This document shows, one piece after another, positions 16,734 to 24,941 of a stretch of 64,000 nucleotides of DNA (positions within the stretch are counted from its first letter, which is position 1; the number at the start of each line of letters is the position of its first letter). The notes under the pieces were generated by a model. The model saw only the letters and a list, made by a program, of their open reading frames with translations, was not told the DNA's origin and ran no database searches. The stretch covers positions 1-64,000 of the forward strand of contig JBBCIY010000012.1 of assembly GCA_037189645.1 (NCBI GenBank), written 5' to 3'. The stretch comes from Taishania sp037189645 (GTDB taxonomy: Bacteria > Bacteroidota > Bacteroidia > Flavobacteriales_D > Crocinitomicaceae). The position numbers and the translations under genes are program-made.

Positions 16734-16928
16734 TCACCTGCAATTTTTACAACAATTTGCTAAACCATTTTCAATGACTTTGAAAATCACTTTTGGTATT
16801 TCCTTATGAAATGAAAGTGAAGTTGTTGTTTTCTGAATATTTGGGGAAATAGTAGTTGCATTTGTAATGTTCACATTTACAACAATTGCAACTAAAACAA
16901 ACAACAATATTTTGATAAGCAACTTCAT
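16734..16928 (-). pseudogene. Truncated duplicate of the secreted colicin-D-like toxin
   Basis: A 64-codon frame beginning 'MKLLIKILLFVLVAIVVNV' and ending 'ENGLANCCKNCR'. It matches the first 60 residues of the toxin at 17400-17948 (same signal peptide, same 'LANSCKN' point) and then stops; the nuclease domain is missing. Its ATG overlaps the upstream immunity stop by four bases (ATGA). It could be the stub left by a deleted second cassette. Confidence 0.65.
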
Positions 16929-17389
16929 TGTTTAAGAATTTCTTGAGCATTCATATTCGTTTTTAAGAACGGTAATTCAAGTGGTGATTTTCTTTCAAAA
17001 ATTATAGGAAAACGTTTTAGAAAGTCAGCGTTGCTGAACTCTTCATACTTCTTAATACTTCCAATAAAATAGCCGTTTAATTCATAGCTACAGAAAGCAT
17101 AATTGAAGTTGCCGTTACATTCAAAAAAACGATTAATAAAAATTGTGAGTTTCTTTAAATCTTCTTCAAAAGTGTCTTTGTAAAAAACCAGTTCAGGAAT
17201 ACCAATAGATAATTCTTCAAAATCAGATTCATCGGCATCAATAATTGACAATAAAACTTGTTTTCCTGAAAATATTTCAGATGTGTTTTCTCCTTCAGAT
17301 AAGCCAAGCTTATTCAAACAAAACTCTATTTCTGATTTTGAAGATTTTGTTTTGGGGGCTATTAACGATATATCAAAATATTCTGGCAT
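16925..17389 (-). CDS. Probable immunity protein of the colicin-D-like toxin
   Basis: The product is 154 aa from the Met at 17389. An upstream in-frame start at 17446 would overlap the toxin end by 47 bp and is less likely. The sequence is mixed alpha/beta and acidic ('ISLIAPKTKSSKSEIEFCL', 'DADESDFEELSIGIPELVFY'), without signal peptide. The family is not recognised. It begins 10 bp after the toxin stop and is followed by the truncated toxin copy, giving a toxin-immunity-stub order. Confidence 0.6.
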   Translation of the reverse strand: MPEYFDISLIAPKTKSSKSEIEFCLNKLGLSEGENTSEIFSGKQVLLSIIDADESDFEELSIGIPELVFYKDTFEEDLKKLTIFINRFFECNGNFNYAFCSYELNGYFIGSIKKYEEFSNADFLKRFPIIFERKSPLELPFLKTNMNAQEILKQ

Positions 17390-17399
17390 AACATTTAAT

Positions 17400-17948
17400 T
17401 TATTTGACTGCTCCTGTAGACAATAGGTATTTAATTTGATCCGCACTTAATTTCCAACCACCAACTAAATTGCCGCTTATGTCGGTCATAACATTTAAAC
17501 CTGTGCTTGGATTATAGTAGTGTAATACTTGTTGTGTCCCTCTGTAGGTTCCTTGAATCGGAGTTAATCCTTTCATATGAGTTCTTAACACCCCTTCAAA
17601 TTCACCAGCCATCGCTTTGCTCCAATTTCCTGTTACTCCAAAATCCTTAGCATGGCGACCAAACATATGCTGTAAAGTCCGTTGTTCGACATTGAGTACC
17701 CCCTTAGCGGCAACTGCCTCAATTCCTTTACCCCAATCTCTATAATCTACTAAATCCCATTCATTTTTACAAGAATTAGCCAAATCATTTTCAGTAACCT
17801 TAAAACTTGTTTTTGCTATCGTATTTTGAGATGAAAAAGATATTGTTATCTTGTGAACATTGGGAAATATAATAGATGCATTCACTACTTCTACATTAGT
17901 AACAAGTGAAACGAAAACAAACAGCAATATTTTAATAAACAACTTCAT
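17400..17948 (-). CDS. Sec-exported colicin-D-like tRNase toxin
   Basis: The product is 182 aa from the Met at 17948, chosen because it begins a strong signal peptide ('KLFIKILLFVFVSLVTNVEVVNA'). The C-terminal 90 aa ('GRHAKDFGVTGNWSKAM', 'THMKGLTPIQGTYRGTQQVLHYY', 'GLNVMTDISGNLVGGWKLS') match the Colicin_D nuclease domain, which cleaves the anticodon loop of tRNA-Arg. The unusual point is the direct fusion of a signal peptide and a short spacer to a cytoplasm-targeting toxin with no import or receptor domain. It lies in a tail of displaced cassettes, and the next gene is its likely immunity. The signal peptide may instead be a remnant of another host protein. Confidence 0.7.
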   Translation of the reverse strand: MKLFIKILLFVFVSLVTNVEVVNASIIFPNVHKITISFSSQNTIAKTSFKVTENDLANSCKNEWDLVDYRDWGKGIEAVAAKGVLNVEQRTLQHMFGRHAKDFGVTGNWSKAMAGEFEGVLRTHMKGLTPIQGTYRGTQQVLHYYNPSTGLNVMTDISGNLVGGWKLSADQIKYLLSTGAVK

Positions 17949-17995
17949 TCTACTTCTCCTTTTTACAAAAAGCACTATTATTTGGAACTAATACT

Positions 17996-18370
17996 TTAAT
18001 CAATCCAATCAATATGGCTTAAATCAGGTTTCCCTTTAGACTCTTTCATATCAGTCAGAGCTTGGTCAGCCAAACTCCTGACCCTTTGCCAAATTTCGTG
18101 GCTTTTAAAAGACTCTAAATCCGATGTTTCATTATTTCGTACCGCCATACTCATCAGGTTAAAACAACGAACTATTGATGCTATGGATTTCTTATCTACT
18201 AATTCTGCTTCAATTATTTGTGGTAATAATAAAAAAGCATCCTCAAATGCAGCAATAACTTCGTCTTGTACGATTACAAAATCAGGTAAATAACTTTGTT
18301 GTTCTTCATAAGTACTTGCAAGAAGTCTCAAGCTTTCAACTAATGATTTATATTGAAATTCTACTCTCAT
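17996..18370 (-). CDS. Probable immunity protein of the orphan toxin upstream
   Basis: A 124-aa helical, acidic protein with no signal peptide ('FEDAFLLLPQIIEAELVDKKS', 'MKESKGKPDLSHIDWID'). It starts 12 bp after the stop of the 116-codon toxin frame. The family is not recognised. Position and AT-rich composition support a toxin-immunity pair. Confidence 0.6.
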   Translation of the reverse strand: MRVEFQYKSLVESLRLLASTYEEQQSYLPDFVIVQDEVIAAFEDAFLLLPQIIEAELVDKKSIASIVRCFNLMSMAVRNNETSDLESFKSHEIWQRVRSLADQALTDMKESKGKPDLSHIDWID

Positions 18371-18382
18371 AATTTTTCAGAT

Positions 18383-18733
18383 TTAAGGATTAACAGGAAT
18401 TCTCACCGTTCCTGAACCAGAAGAAACCTTCCAATATGGTGCGCCTCCAAAGTGCCTTGAAGTCCCAGGATGATATTGTATCATACGACCAGTAAAGTCA
18501 GTTCCTGTTTTGTTCATTTCTCGCAATACCCACCCACCATTTGGATTGGTAGTGCTTCTTCTCATCACATCATTAACCCATCCGCTCGAATTTCCTAATA
18601 GATTTTTAACTTGATCAAGAGATTGTCCCTCAAGTAATTGAGGATTGGTCATCACATCATCTACACCTCTTAATGCAGTTCCTACCCCCTTAGCGGCATC
18701 CACCGTACTTACCGCAACTGCCTCTGTTTCCAA
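18383..18733 (-). CDS. Orphan toxin C-terminal domain, frameshifted from its pretoxin
   Basis: A 116-aa frame ending in a compact domain 'GRMIQYHPGTSRHFGGAPYW', which looks like a catalytic polymorphic-toxin module. I cannot name its family with confidence. Translating upstream of its first Met gives 'KNAEIEAAAIKKGLNLETEAVAV', and this meets the preceding 239-aa frame at an A7 run: a -1 slip there would join both into one protein of about 360 aa. It is followed by an immunity candidate. Confidence 0.65.
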   Translation of the reverse strand: METEAVAVSTVDAAKGVGTALRGVDDVMTNPQLLEGQSLDQVKNLLGNSSGWVNDVMRRSTTNPNGGWVLREMNKTGTDFTGRMIQYHPGTSRHFGGAPYWKVSSGSGTVRIPVNP

Positions 18734-18747
18734 ATTTAATCCTTTTT

Positions 18748-19467
18748 TTATTGCTGCCGCTTCAATCTCTGCATTTTTTTACCTTGCAGAGCCATTAATT
18801 CTTCCTTACTCATTGTCTGCAAGCCTTTCAAGGCATTCTCGCTAAGCTTATTCAGATCTGTAGTTACTCCCATGAGCTGTTCCAGTTTTGCGGGATCCTT
18901 TACGCGTCCGAGTAATACAATAAGTTCGTCAGCCGAATTGGCTCTCAACAGGAGATTGTTTAACAATACAGTGTCTCCACCTGATTTATCCAGCAGCGTT
19001 ATTACCTTCCTGAAATCGCCGGTACTTTCCATTAATTTCAGCAAAGCTTTACCATTGTTCCCGGTAAGCGTCAACGCTCTTTGCAAGTCAGCAGCGTTAT
19101 CCACAAAATTGATCATAATGCGTAACTCATCCGGCCTCATACGTGTTGCAATGTCGGTGGCAAGTTTCATGTCGCCTTTGGCAATCGTTAACAGCTTGTT
19201 AGTAACCTTAGCGTCAGCGGTAAGCTTAGAGAGCGCTTTAAATGCCTTGTATGAGGTGCTGCTTCGGTAAATTGATTTAATTAGCTTCCACTCGGCAAAT
19301 ACGGAAGTACCGAGTAGTACGATCCCGTCGAACATCATACCTTCCCTTTCTGCTGTTGATATATCCTGACGGGTAGAGTGATAGAAATATTTTGCTGCTG
19401 TACCCAAGCTCCAAAGAGCTACTAAACGCCCAAGCCATTTTAGCAGCTGCTTACCGATTGCTTTCAA
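18748..19467 (-). CDS. Orphan pretoxin segment of array 2
   Basis: A 239-aa frame from the Met at 19467. The open frame actually extends upstream without ATG to about 19600, and its 5' part (19471-19570) is 97/100 identical to the 1433-aa effector gene ('EQFLIIVQRSWNKII ... KLVKQAWKEGKE'). After this arm comes a helical pretoxin domain rich in Leu ('LLKAIGKQLLKWLGRLVALW', 'MMFDGIVLLGTSVFAEW'). It ends prematurely after an A7 run, where the toxin domain continues in the -1 frame. It is a displaced cassette carrying both pretoxin and toxin. Confidence 0.65.
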   Translation of the reverse strand: MKAIGKQLLKWLGRLVALWSLGTAAKYFYHSTRQDISTAEREGMMFDGIVLLGTSVFAEWKLIKSIYRSSTSYKAFKALSKLTADAKVTNKLLTIAKGDMKLATDIATRMRPDELRIMINFVDNAADLQRALTLTGNNGKALLKLMESTGDFRKVITLLDKSGGDTVLLNNLLLRANSADELIVLLGRVKDPAKLEQLMGVTTDLNKLSENALKGLQTMSKEELMALQGKKMQRLKRQQ

Positions 19468-19470
19468 TAA

Positions 19471-19570
19471 TTCTTTTCCTTCTTTCCAGGCTTGTTTTAC
19501 CAGTTTAAGCTCTTCAGGGTCAGCAATGATTTTATTCCAGGAGCGCTGTACAATAATCAGAAATTGCTCG
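19471..19570 (-). repeat. Pretoxin arm of array 2, displaced copy
   Basis: 100 bp aligned without gaps to 21027-21126 of the DUF4157 effector gene, with three mismatches. Similarity ends abruptly at both ends. Confidence 0.9.
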
Positions 19571-19589
19571 TAATTGGAAAAGATTATAA

Positions 19590-19874
19590 TTACTTTAATT
19601 CTGAATCAATACAGTCAGATATTTCTTGTATTACATTCCAATCAATATTTATGTCTTTTTGCTCTACTTCTTCTATTAAGCGTATTTCCTGCTGATTTAA
19701 TCCAGGGTCATATCCATCTCTTTCTTCTTTTAAGCGACAAAATCTTATAAACCAATAATAGCGATTATAGAAAATGTCTTCTATACTTAAATTTTCTTCG
19801 AAGTTAATGTTGGGCAATAAAAATGTAAGCAGTATATAGGACTTCAATGAAGTTCCAATGGAATCATTGGACAA
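19590..19874 (-). CDS. Probable immunity protein, N-terminus frameshifted
   Basis: A 94-aa frame ('NDSIGTSLKSYILLTFLLP', 'YNRYYWFIRFCRLKEERDGYD', 'LIEEVEQKDINIDWNVIQ'). The true start is probably ATG at 19972, 2 bp after a toxin stub: that frame reads 'MKKIDTELLLDEIKK', reaches an A8 run and stops, whereas a -1 slip at the run continues 'KDSEIKAIALKHSIDSNELS' straight into this frame. The joined product would be about 127 aa. The family is not recognised. Confidence 0.55.
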   Translation of the reverse strand: MSNDSIGTSLKSYILLTFLLPNINFEENLSIEDIFYNRYYWFIRFCRLKEERDGYDPGLNQQEIRLIEEVEQKDINIDWNVIQEISDCIDSELK

Positions 19875-19974
19875 TTCATTAGAATCAATTGAATGTTTTA
19901 AAGCTATAGCTTTTATCTCAGAATCCTTTTTTTTATCTCGTCTAACAAGAGCTCAGTGTCTATTTTTTTCATAT

Positions 19975-20124
19975 TTATTCAGAATAAAACTTTATTGTAA
20001 TGGGTATTCCCTCTTCATTAAAAAATTGTGTTAATTGCGTTACCGCTTTTTGGTCAGAAACTAACCATTCGACTTCAAGCCCATGTTTTTGGATTGTATA
20101 GCTCTGTCCAAAGTATCGGAGTAT
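19975..20124 (-). pseudogene. Toxin C-terminal stub
   Basis: A 49-codon open frame without start ('RYFGQSYTIQKHGLEVEWLV' ... 'GIPITIKFYSE') lies between an in-frame TAG at 20125-20127 and the next immunity gene, 2 bp away. Position and spacing identify it as the last part of a toxin whose upstream part has been lost. The family is unknown. Confidence 0.5.
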
Positions 20125-20139
20125 CTATATTCACTGCTA

Positions 20140-20643
20140 CTATTCCCAATATTTTTCCCCCTCCGAGCTAGAATACTTAATTAAAAATTGGTGAAAATTT
20201 GTTGCTACTTTTGGCCAATTTTTTCTTGTTTCAATGGGAAGTCCAATGTATAATGATTCAAAATCGTTAAGTTTATCACAAGAAATAACTAGTAAATCAG
20301 AGTCACCTAAAAATCGGCCAATAATAAGATCATTCTTTTGAATATCATCGGGTCGTTCACTTTTCTGCTCATTTGTAAGCAATATGGCTTCCTCAGGTGA
20401 AAGGATCTCTAACCCCCATTGACTATATTCCGAATCTTTGAATAAAGTTGCTGTTTCTGAAATAGACCAAAACTCTGCTAATTCTCTTGATACATCAAAT
20501 GGTATATTTTTTATTACATCCTTTGTTGCTCCTATGGAAGAAAATGTACATAATAGCTTTAAAATCGTTTTTTCTCCCCCATGAATAGCATGCTTTGGGG
20601 TATTCCATTTCTCCTTTAAGGATTCTATAATATCTTTTATCAT
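20140..20643 (-). CDS. SUKH (SMI1/KNR4)-like immunity protein of the HNH effector
   Basis: The product is 167 aa from the Met at 20643, which overlaps the effector stop in an ATGA arrangement; the longer in-frame start at 20664 is less likely. The pattern 'LAEFWSISETATLFKDSEYSQWGLEIL', then 'GRFLGDSDLLVIS', then 'SSEGEKYWE', is that of SUKH-superfamily immunity proteins, a common partner of nuclease polymorphic toxins. It is cytoplasmic and translationally coupled to the HNH nuclease gene, so it should protect the producer. Confidence 0.75.
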   Translation of the reverse strand: MIKDIIESLKEKWNTPKHAIHGGEKTILKLLCTFSSIGATKDVIKNIPFDVSRELAEFWSISETATLFKDSEYSQWGLEILSPEEAILLTNEQKSERPDDIQKNDLIIGRFLGDSDLLVISCDKLNDFESLYIGLPIETRKNWPKVATNFHQFLIKYSSSEGEKYWE

Positions 20644-23600
20644 AACTCTCCGAATTGTCTCCAAAAATTATTAAACTCTTTATGTGTAATTGTCCTTTCC
20701 ACAGGAACTAAATTCCAAAAATCATTTGTGCCACCAAATTCTCTTGGTTTTATATGATGAATATCATATTTGTCCCATCCACCAATTGGAGTTTGATATC
20801 CTCGATCGTACCATTCTTTAATAAACTTTGCTCTGTCATTTGTAGTCCAAGTTACCCTCATATTTTTATGAACAACTTTTTCAACATAAGGCAAAGATAT
20901 ATTTTTTCCAGTTCTAGGATCGACAGCTTTTGGATATAAACTAATTTTAGCTTGAACCTTAGCTGTTAAGTTTGATGTTCCCTCCATTACCTCATCCGCA
21001 TATTTTGTCACTCCGCTTTCCACTCCTTCTTTTCCTTCTTTCCAGGCTTGTTTTACCAGTTTAAGCTCTTCAGGGTCAGTAATGATTTTATTCCAGGAGC
21101 GTTGTACAATAATCAGGAATTGCTCGAAGTTGAACACTCCTTCCCGGATTTTAAAATAGGCCATGCGGGTGAGTGGGCCCAGCATTTTGGGGTTAATACC
21201 ACTGTTAATGGTTGGATTCAGGGCAAATTTTCTGAAGTCTTTAACAGCATTGTAATACCCTATTCGGGCATCAGCTGCATGAATAACTGTACGGCTTATT
21301 TGGGCATCCAGTTGACCGGTTGTTTCAAGTTGAATTACCGTCTTTTTAAATGCAGCCAAATCTCCGATTTCATCCAGGGATATAACAGCTTTTTTAAAGG
21401 ATGTGAGCGTTTTCAACGATTTGAATAAAGGTCCTATATCCAAACCAAGTCCCACTATAGCCAGTACCACCCAAATAAAACTCGGTTCGGAGGAAAGCCC
21501 CAAAGCTGCGTATGCGGATTTGCGTTCGTAATCATTGATGGTTTCATAAGCCGAGTAGGCTCCTAGCGCGAAGGCACCGAAGGCGGCAAAAGAAGTTCCC
21601 GCAGCACTCAGACCCGCCGCAGCACCCAACGGACCTGCCAGGATCGCTAATGCAATGGTCACAATAGCCAGTATGATGTTCCAGATTAACTCGCGCCTTT
21701 GTTTTGCCTTCATGGCATCTTGAATGATATATCCCGGGAAGGTTTTCGGGTTCAGACCAAGGTGCTGAAACGCAACAGGCATTAGTTTATTTAAGATGTA
21801 AACTTCTTCGGTTCCCTCGTCCTTAATTAATTGTTTTCTTGATTCTTTTACATCATTCTTCCTTTTATGGATATAACCAACTAATATTCTTTGAAGTTCT
21901 TGTGAAGACCGAACCTCTCCTAAAGCTTTTTTATCTAATTGATCTTTAGCTGGGAATGCCAGATCATCAAAAACAGGATAATCATCATAAAGTAGTGTTA
22001 ATTGCTCACGTCCGGCAAGTTGCAGCTCTTCTACCCTCTGTTTTGATTTTTTAATTTGTGTGTTTTCTTTTTCTGTTCTGACTCTTTTGGGAGTGGTTTC
22101 AAGAGTACTGGGTGTATTTGACTGTGTATTCAAATGCATATCTGTCAGGTAATCTGCATGAGGAGCTAACTCCTTTACAATTTTTCGGTAGGGTTCCATT
22201 CGTTTATACAGGTTATCCAACTTAACCGGATCATTGAAATCATTAAGAGCTTTGTCCAGTTGTTTATCATAAATATCTACCAGTTCAAGAGCGTATGCAG
22301 TGGTTGCCAACCGAAATCCTTTTTCAAAATCATCCAGGGTTTGTTTATATTCCTCAATACCTCCTTCAAAACCATGTTTTTTCAGTAAATCCGTTAACTT
22401 GTTATATTCTCGTTCTATATATAGAACTCCACGCTTTTCCCTGTACAAAAGATAAGCGTCCTCGGTTCCTATTAATTTGTCTCTGGCTTCTTCAAAATTC
22501 TGTACATTTTGGGTTCGTTTCAGTTTGCCTGAATGATAATCTTTTACAGTTTGCCGTTCGGCTTCGTTCATTCTCTGCTCTAAGCCGTTGATAATTTGCT
22601 GTGCTTTTTCTTCAAACTCCCTTAAACGAATTGCAAGATTTACTTCGATTTCTGAAAGTTGTTGCTGGTTGATTTTGAAATAGGTAGATACTTCGGTATT
22701 CATTTGTTTTTTTGAACGGTCTACGTCGTGAATAATTGATCTGTAATGATCTTCCCGAAGTTGTAACTGTGCCTGAACACCTGATTCCTTTATTTTTCCA
22801 TAGCTTTCCTCTCCATTTTTAATCAATGTGCCCAGAAACAAGGTGTTTTGCTCTGCTAAAAGAGTAAATTCCGAAAAAATAAGTTGATTAAGTTCATCAA
22901 GCCCGGCCTTGTTTTGTTCATCTTGAGCGTTAAGCACACCGGATGCCTGAAATAATAATGGAGTCAATTCTTTTTCAGTTGTTTCTATTGATGCACTTAT
23001 TTTTTTTGCTTTAGGAGTTCTTATACCACTTTGATCCCTAGTGAATTCTTCCAGCCTTATTCTTGAACTTTCGAACAATTCATCAGAACTTGCAGTTAGC
23101 TTATTAATTGCTTCAATATAAAAACCATTCACGATTGTTTCCTGTTTTTCTCCGAATTCATTCAACTGTTGGTAATAGAGATCAAGTGTATCAGTTAAAG
23201 CCTGGATTATTCCGAGTGTAATTTCGTCTATGTGTGTGTAATAATCCTGCATCAGAATCTTTGCTGCTTTTTTATCAAGTGCTGCTTTGTCATCTAAAAG
23301 ATCAAGTGTTTCCCTGTAAATTCTTCGTATTTCGGCATTCACACTTCCTGTATTCTCAAGAAGGTTTGATTCCTGATGTTGTTTAGTAAAAAAATCTTCC
23401 GATATATTTTCGTAATTTCCATAAGCCTCTTCAACTGTTTGTACTCCTAAAACCGATAGCTCCATTTCAGCAATTTGAGAAGCTTTAACAGAAGCTTCAG
23501 CTTTACTTTCTTGGATCATAGAAGTAAATAATCCGTCTTTTAAATGAGATTCATAGCGTTCTCTTCCTTTATCACGGATCTTTTTTGAGAAGCCAGGTAG

Positions 23601-24941
23601 GAGCATTTCAACACTACTTTTAAATTCTTTGTAAAGTTTTTCAATCCCAATTTGCTGATTATTATATATTTCAGCAATTTTATCTTGGGTATGCAGCCAG
23701 TAAGATTCCAGTTTTTCTTTTTGTGATTCGGTATTTTTATTAATGACTGTTAAACTTCCATGATAATACTTCAGAATATCTTTTTTAATCGACTCAGCGT
23801 TAGCTTTGATGTCAGTAATTTTTACAGATGTCAGACTCTTTTTTTTCAATGCTTCTTCCGATAAGCTCCTATTTATTTTATTAAGCAATGTTTGAGCATT
23901 CTCTTCAAGTTTACTTTTTGATTGTTGAATTTCATTAGTTATGCTGTGTAATTTTCCAGCAGACTCCTGTAAGAATTGTGTAGCCTGCTGTCCGGCCAGT
24001 ATTCTTTTTTCTTCCCTTTTTTTCTTTCGTATAAGAAAATTTTTCGATAGTGAATATTCAATATTTACAGAAGTAAGGTGACTGATATTATAATCCTCTA
24101 TTGTTACATTGCTTACCTCAGCAGGTTCTCTTTCAAAATGTGATAAAATAATTTTGTCGGACACAAGCATTCCATAAGTATTGTAACCTCTTAATTGCGT
24201 AGGATCTTCCGTTATTTGAACCCAAATATCCTGTGGACTTGCATTTTTATTTAAATAAATAATCGCTGCCAGCTGATCCTGTAACTTCATATTTTGAGGT
24301 CCACTTCCATCGCTTCCGAAGTATTCTTTAAGCTTTTCAAAAGAATATCCTTCAACGCTCTGGAAATAATCATCAGCAAACTGCTTAGGTTTGTACTCCT
24401 TTTTTGACCGTACTTTTGCTTCATTTCCCTGCTGCCTTGTATGCACCAACTCATGCGCCAGTAATTCCTTCCCTTCACTGGAATGAGTATCAAAATTCCC
24501 CTCCTTAAAATAAATATCCTGATCATGTGTAAATGCCTTAGCATTAATATCTTCGCTCATTTGGTTGGCATTGGAATCAGTATGAACCCGAACATCACTT
24601 AAATCCGTATTCATTTTTTCTTCCATTTCGCTTTTAATGGAATCATCCAATTGCTGTCCACCTCCTTTACTACTTTGCAGCGGAACCGAAATGTTATTTT
24701 CCTGTTCAGTGGCTTGCTCTTCTGCTTTTCCCTGCAGGCTCATTCCGGTAGAAGAAAGGTTATCCGCATTTATCCCAGCTCCATGTGCAATTGAATTTGC
24801 AGCATCATCTGCCTCACGTTCCATCGGATCTGTCTCTGACACATCTCCCATCACATGCTGCTCCCTTCTCCGAAGTAAAGCAAGCTCTTCCCGGGAATTA
24901 TCCTCCTCCCTACGCGTCTGATATGCATTATAACTGTACAT
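20640..24941 (-). CDS. eCIS-core (DUF4157) effector with C-terminal HNH nuclease
   Basis: A 1433-aa protein. Residues about 35-175 form the DUF4157/eCIS-core domain: 'DPMEREADDAAN', 'SDVRVHTDSNANQMSEDI', and a metalloprotease-like HELVH at 163-167. This domain marks cargo of contractile injection systems. About 300-900: long coiled coil. About 1075-1180: hydrophobic Ala/Gly-rich segments ('LAILAGPLGAAAGLSAAG'), possibly for membrane passage. About 1270-1310: pretoxin arm shared with the displaced cassette. The last 46 residues, 'DKYDIHHIKPREFGGTNDFW ... H', form an HNH/EndoVII-type nuclease. The start overlaps the ATPase stop by one base. The SUKH-like immunity gene follows with a 4-base overlap. 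Confidence 0.85.
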   Translation of the reverse strand: MYSYNAYQTRREEDNSREELALLRRREQHVMGDVSETDPMEREADDAANSIAHGAGINADNLSSTGMSLQGKAEEQATEQENNISVPLQSSKGGGQQLDDSIKSEMEEKMNTDLSDVRVHTDSNANQMSEDINAKAFTHDQDIYFKEGNFDTHSSEGKELLAHELVHTRQQGNEAKVRSKKEYKPKQFADDYFQSVEGYSFEKLKEYFGSDGSGPQNMKLQDQLAAIIYLNKNASPQDIWVQITEDPTQLRGYNTYGMLVSDKIILSHFEREPAEVSNVTIEDYNISHLTSVNIEYSLSKNFLIRKKKREEKRILAGQQATQFLQESAGKLHSITNEIQQSKSKLEENAQTLLNKINRSLSEEALKKKSLTSVKITDIKANAESIKKDILKYYHGSLTVINKNTESQKEKLESYWLHTQDKIAEIYNNQQIGIEKLYKEFKSSVEMLLPGFSKKIRDKGRERYESHLKDGLFTSMIQESKAEASVKASQIAEMELSVLGVQTVEEAYGNYENISEDFFTKQHQESNLLENTGSVNAEIRRIYRETLDLLDDKAALDKKAAKILMQDYYTHIDEITLGIIQALTDTLDLYYQQLNEFGEKQETIVNGFYIEAINKLTASSDELFESSRIRLEEFTRDQSGIRTPKAKKISASIETTEKELTPLLFQASGVLNAQDEQNKAGLDELNQLIFSEFTLLAEQNTLFLGTLIKNGEESYGKIKESGVQAQLQLREDHYRSIIHDVDRSKKQMNTEVSTYFKINQQQLSEIEVNLAIRLREFEEKAQQIINGLEQRMNEAERQTVKDYHSGKLKRTQNVQNFEEARDKLIGTEDAYLLYREKRGVLYIEREYNKLTDLLKKHGFEGGIEEYKQTLDDFEKGFRLATTAYALELVDIYDKQLDKALNDFNDPVKLDNLYKRMEPYRKIVKELAPHADYLTDMHLNTQSNTPSTLETTPKRVRTEKENTQIKKSKQRVEELQLAGREQLTLLYDDYPVFDDLAFPAKDQLDKKALGEVRSSQELQRILVGYIHKRKNDVKESRKQLIKDEGTEEVYILNKLMPVAFQHLGLNPKTFPGYIIQDAMKAKQRRELIWNIILAIVTIALAILAGPLGAAAGLSAAGTSFAAFGAFALGAYSAYETINDYERKSAYAALGLSSEPSFIWVVLAIVGLGLDIGPLFKSLKTLTSFKKAVISLDEIGDLAAFKKTVIQLETTGQLDAQISRTVIHAADARIGYYNAVKDFRKFALNPTINSGINPKMLGPLTRMAYFKIREGVFNFEQFLIIVQRSWNKIITDPEELKLVKQAWKEGKEGVESGVTKYADEVMEGTSNLTAKVQAKISLYPKAVDPRTGKNISLPYVEKVVHKNMRVTWTTNDRAKFIKEWYDRGYQTPIGGWDKYDIHHIKPREFGGTNDFWNLVPVERTITHKEFNNFWRQFGEL
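21027..21126 (-). repeat. Parental pretoxin arm of array 2
   Basis: Reference copy of the 100-bp repeat at 19471-19570. It lies about 130 codons before the end of the effector gene, just before the nuclease part. Confidence 0.9.
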
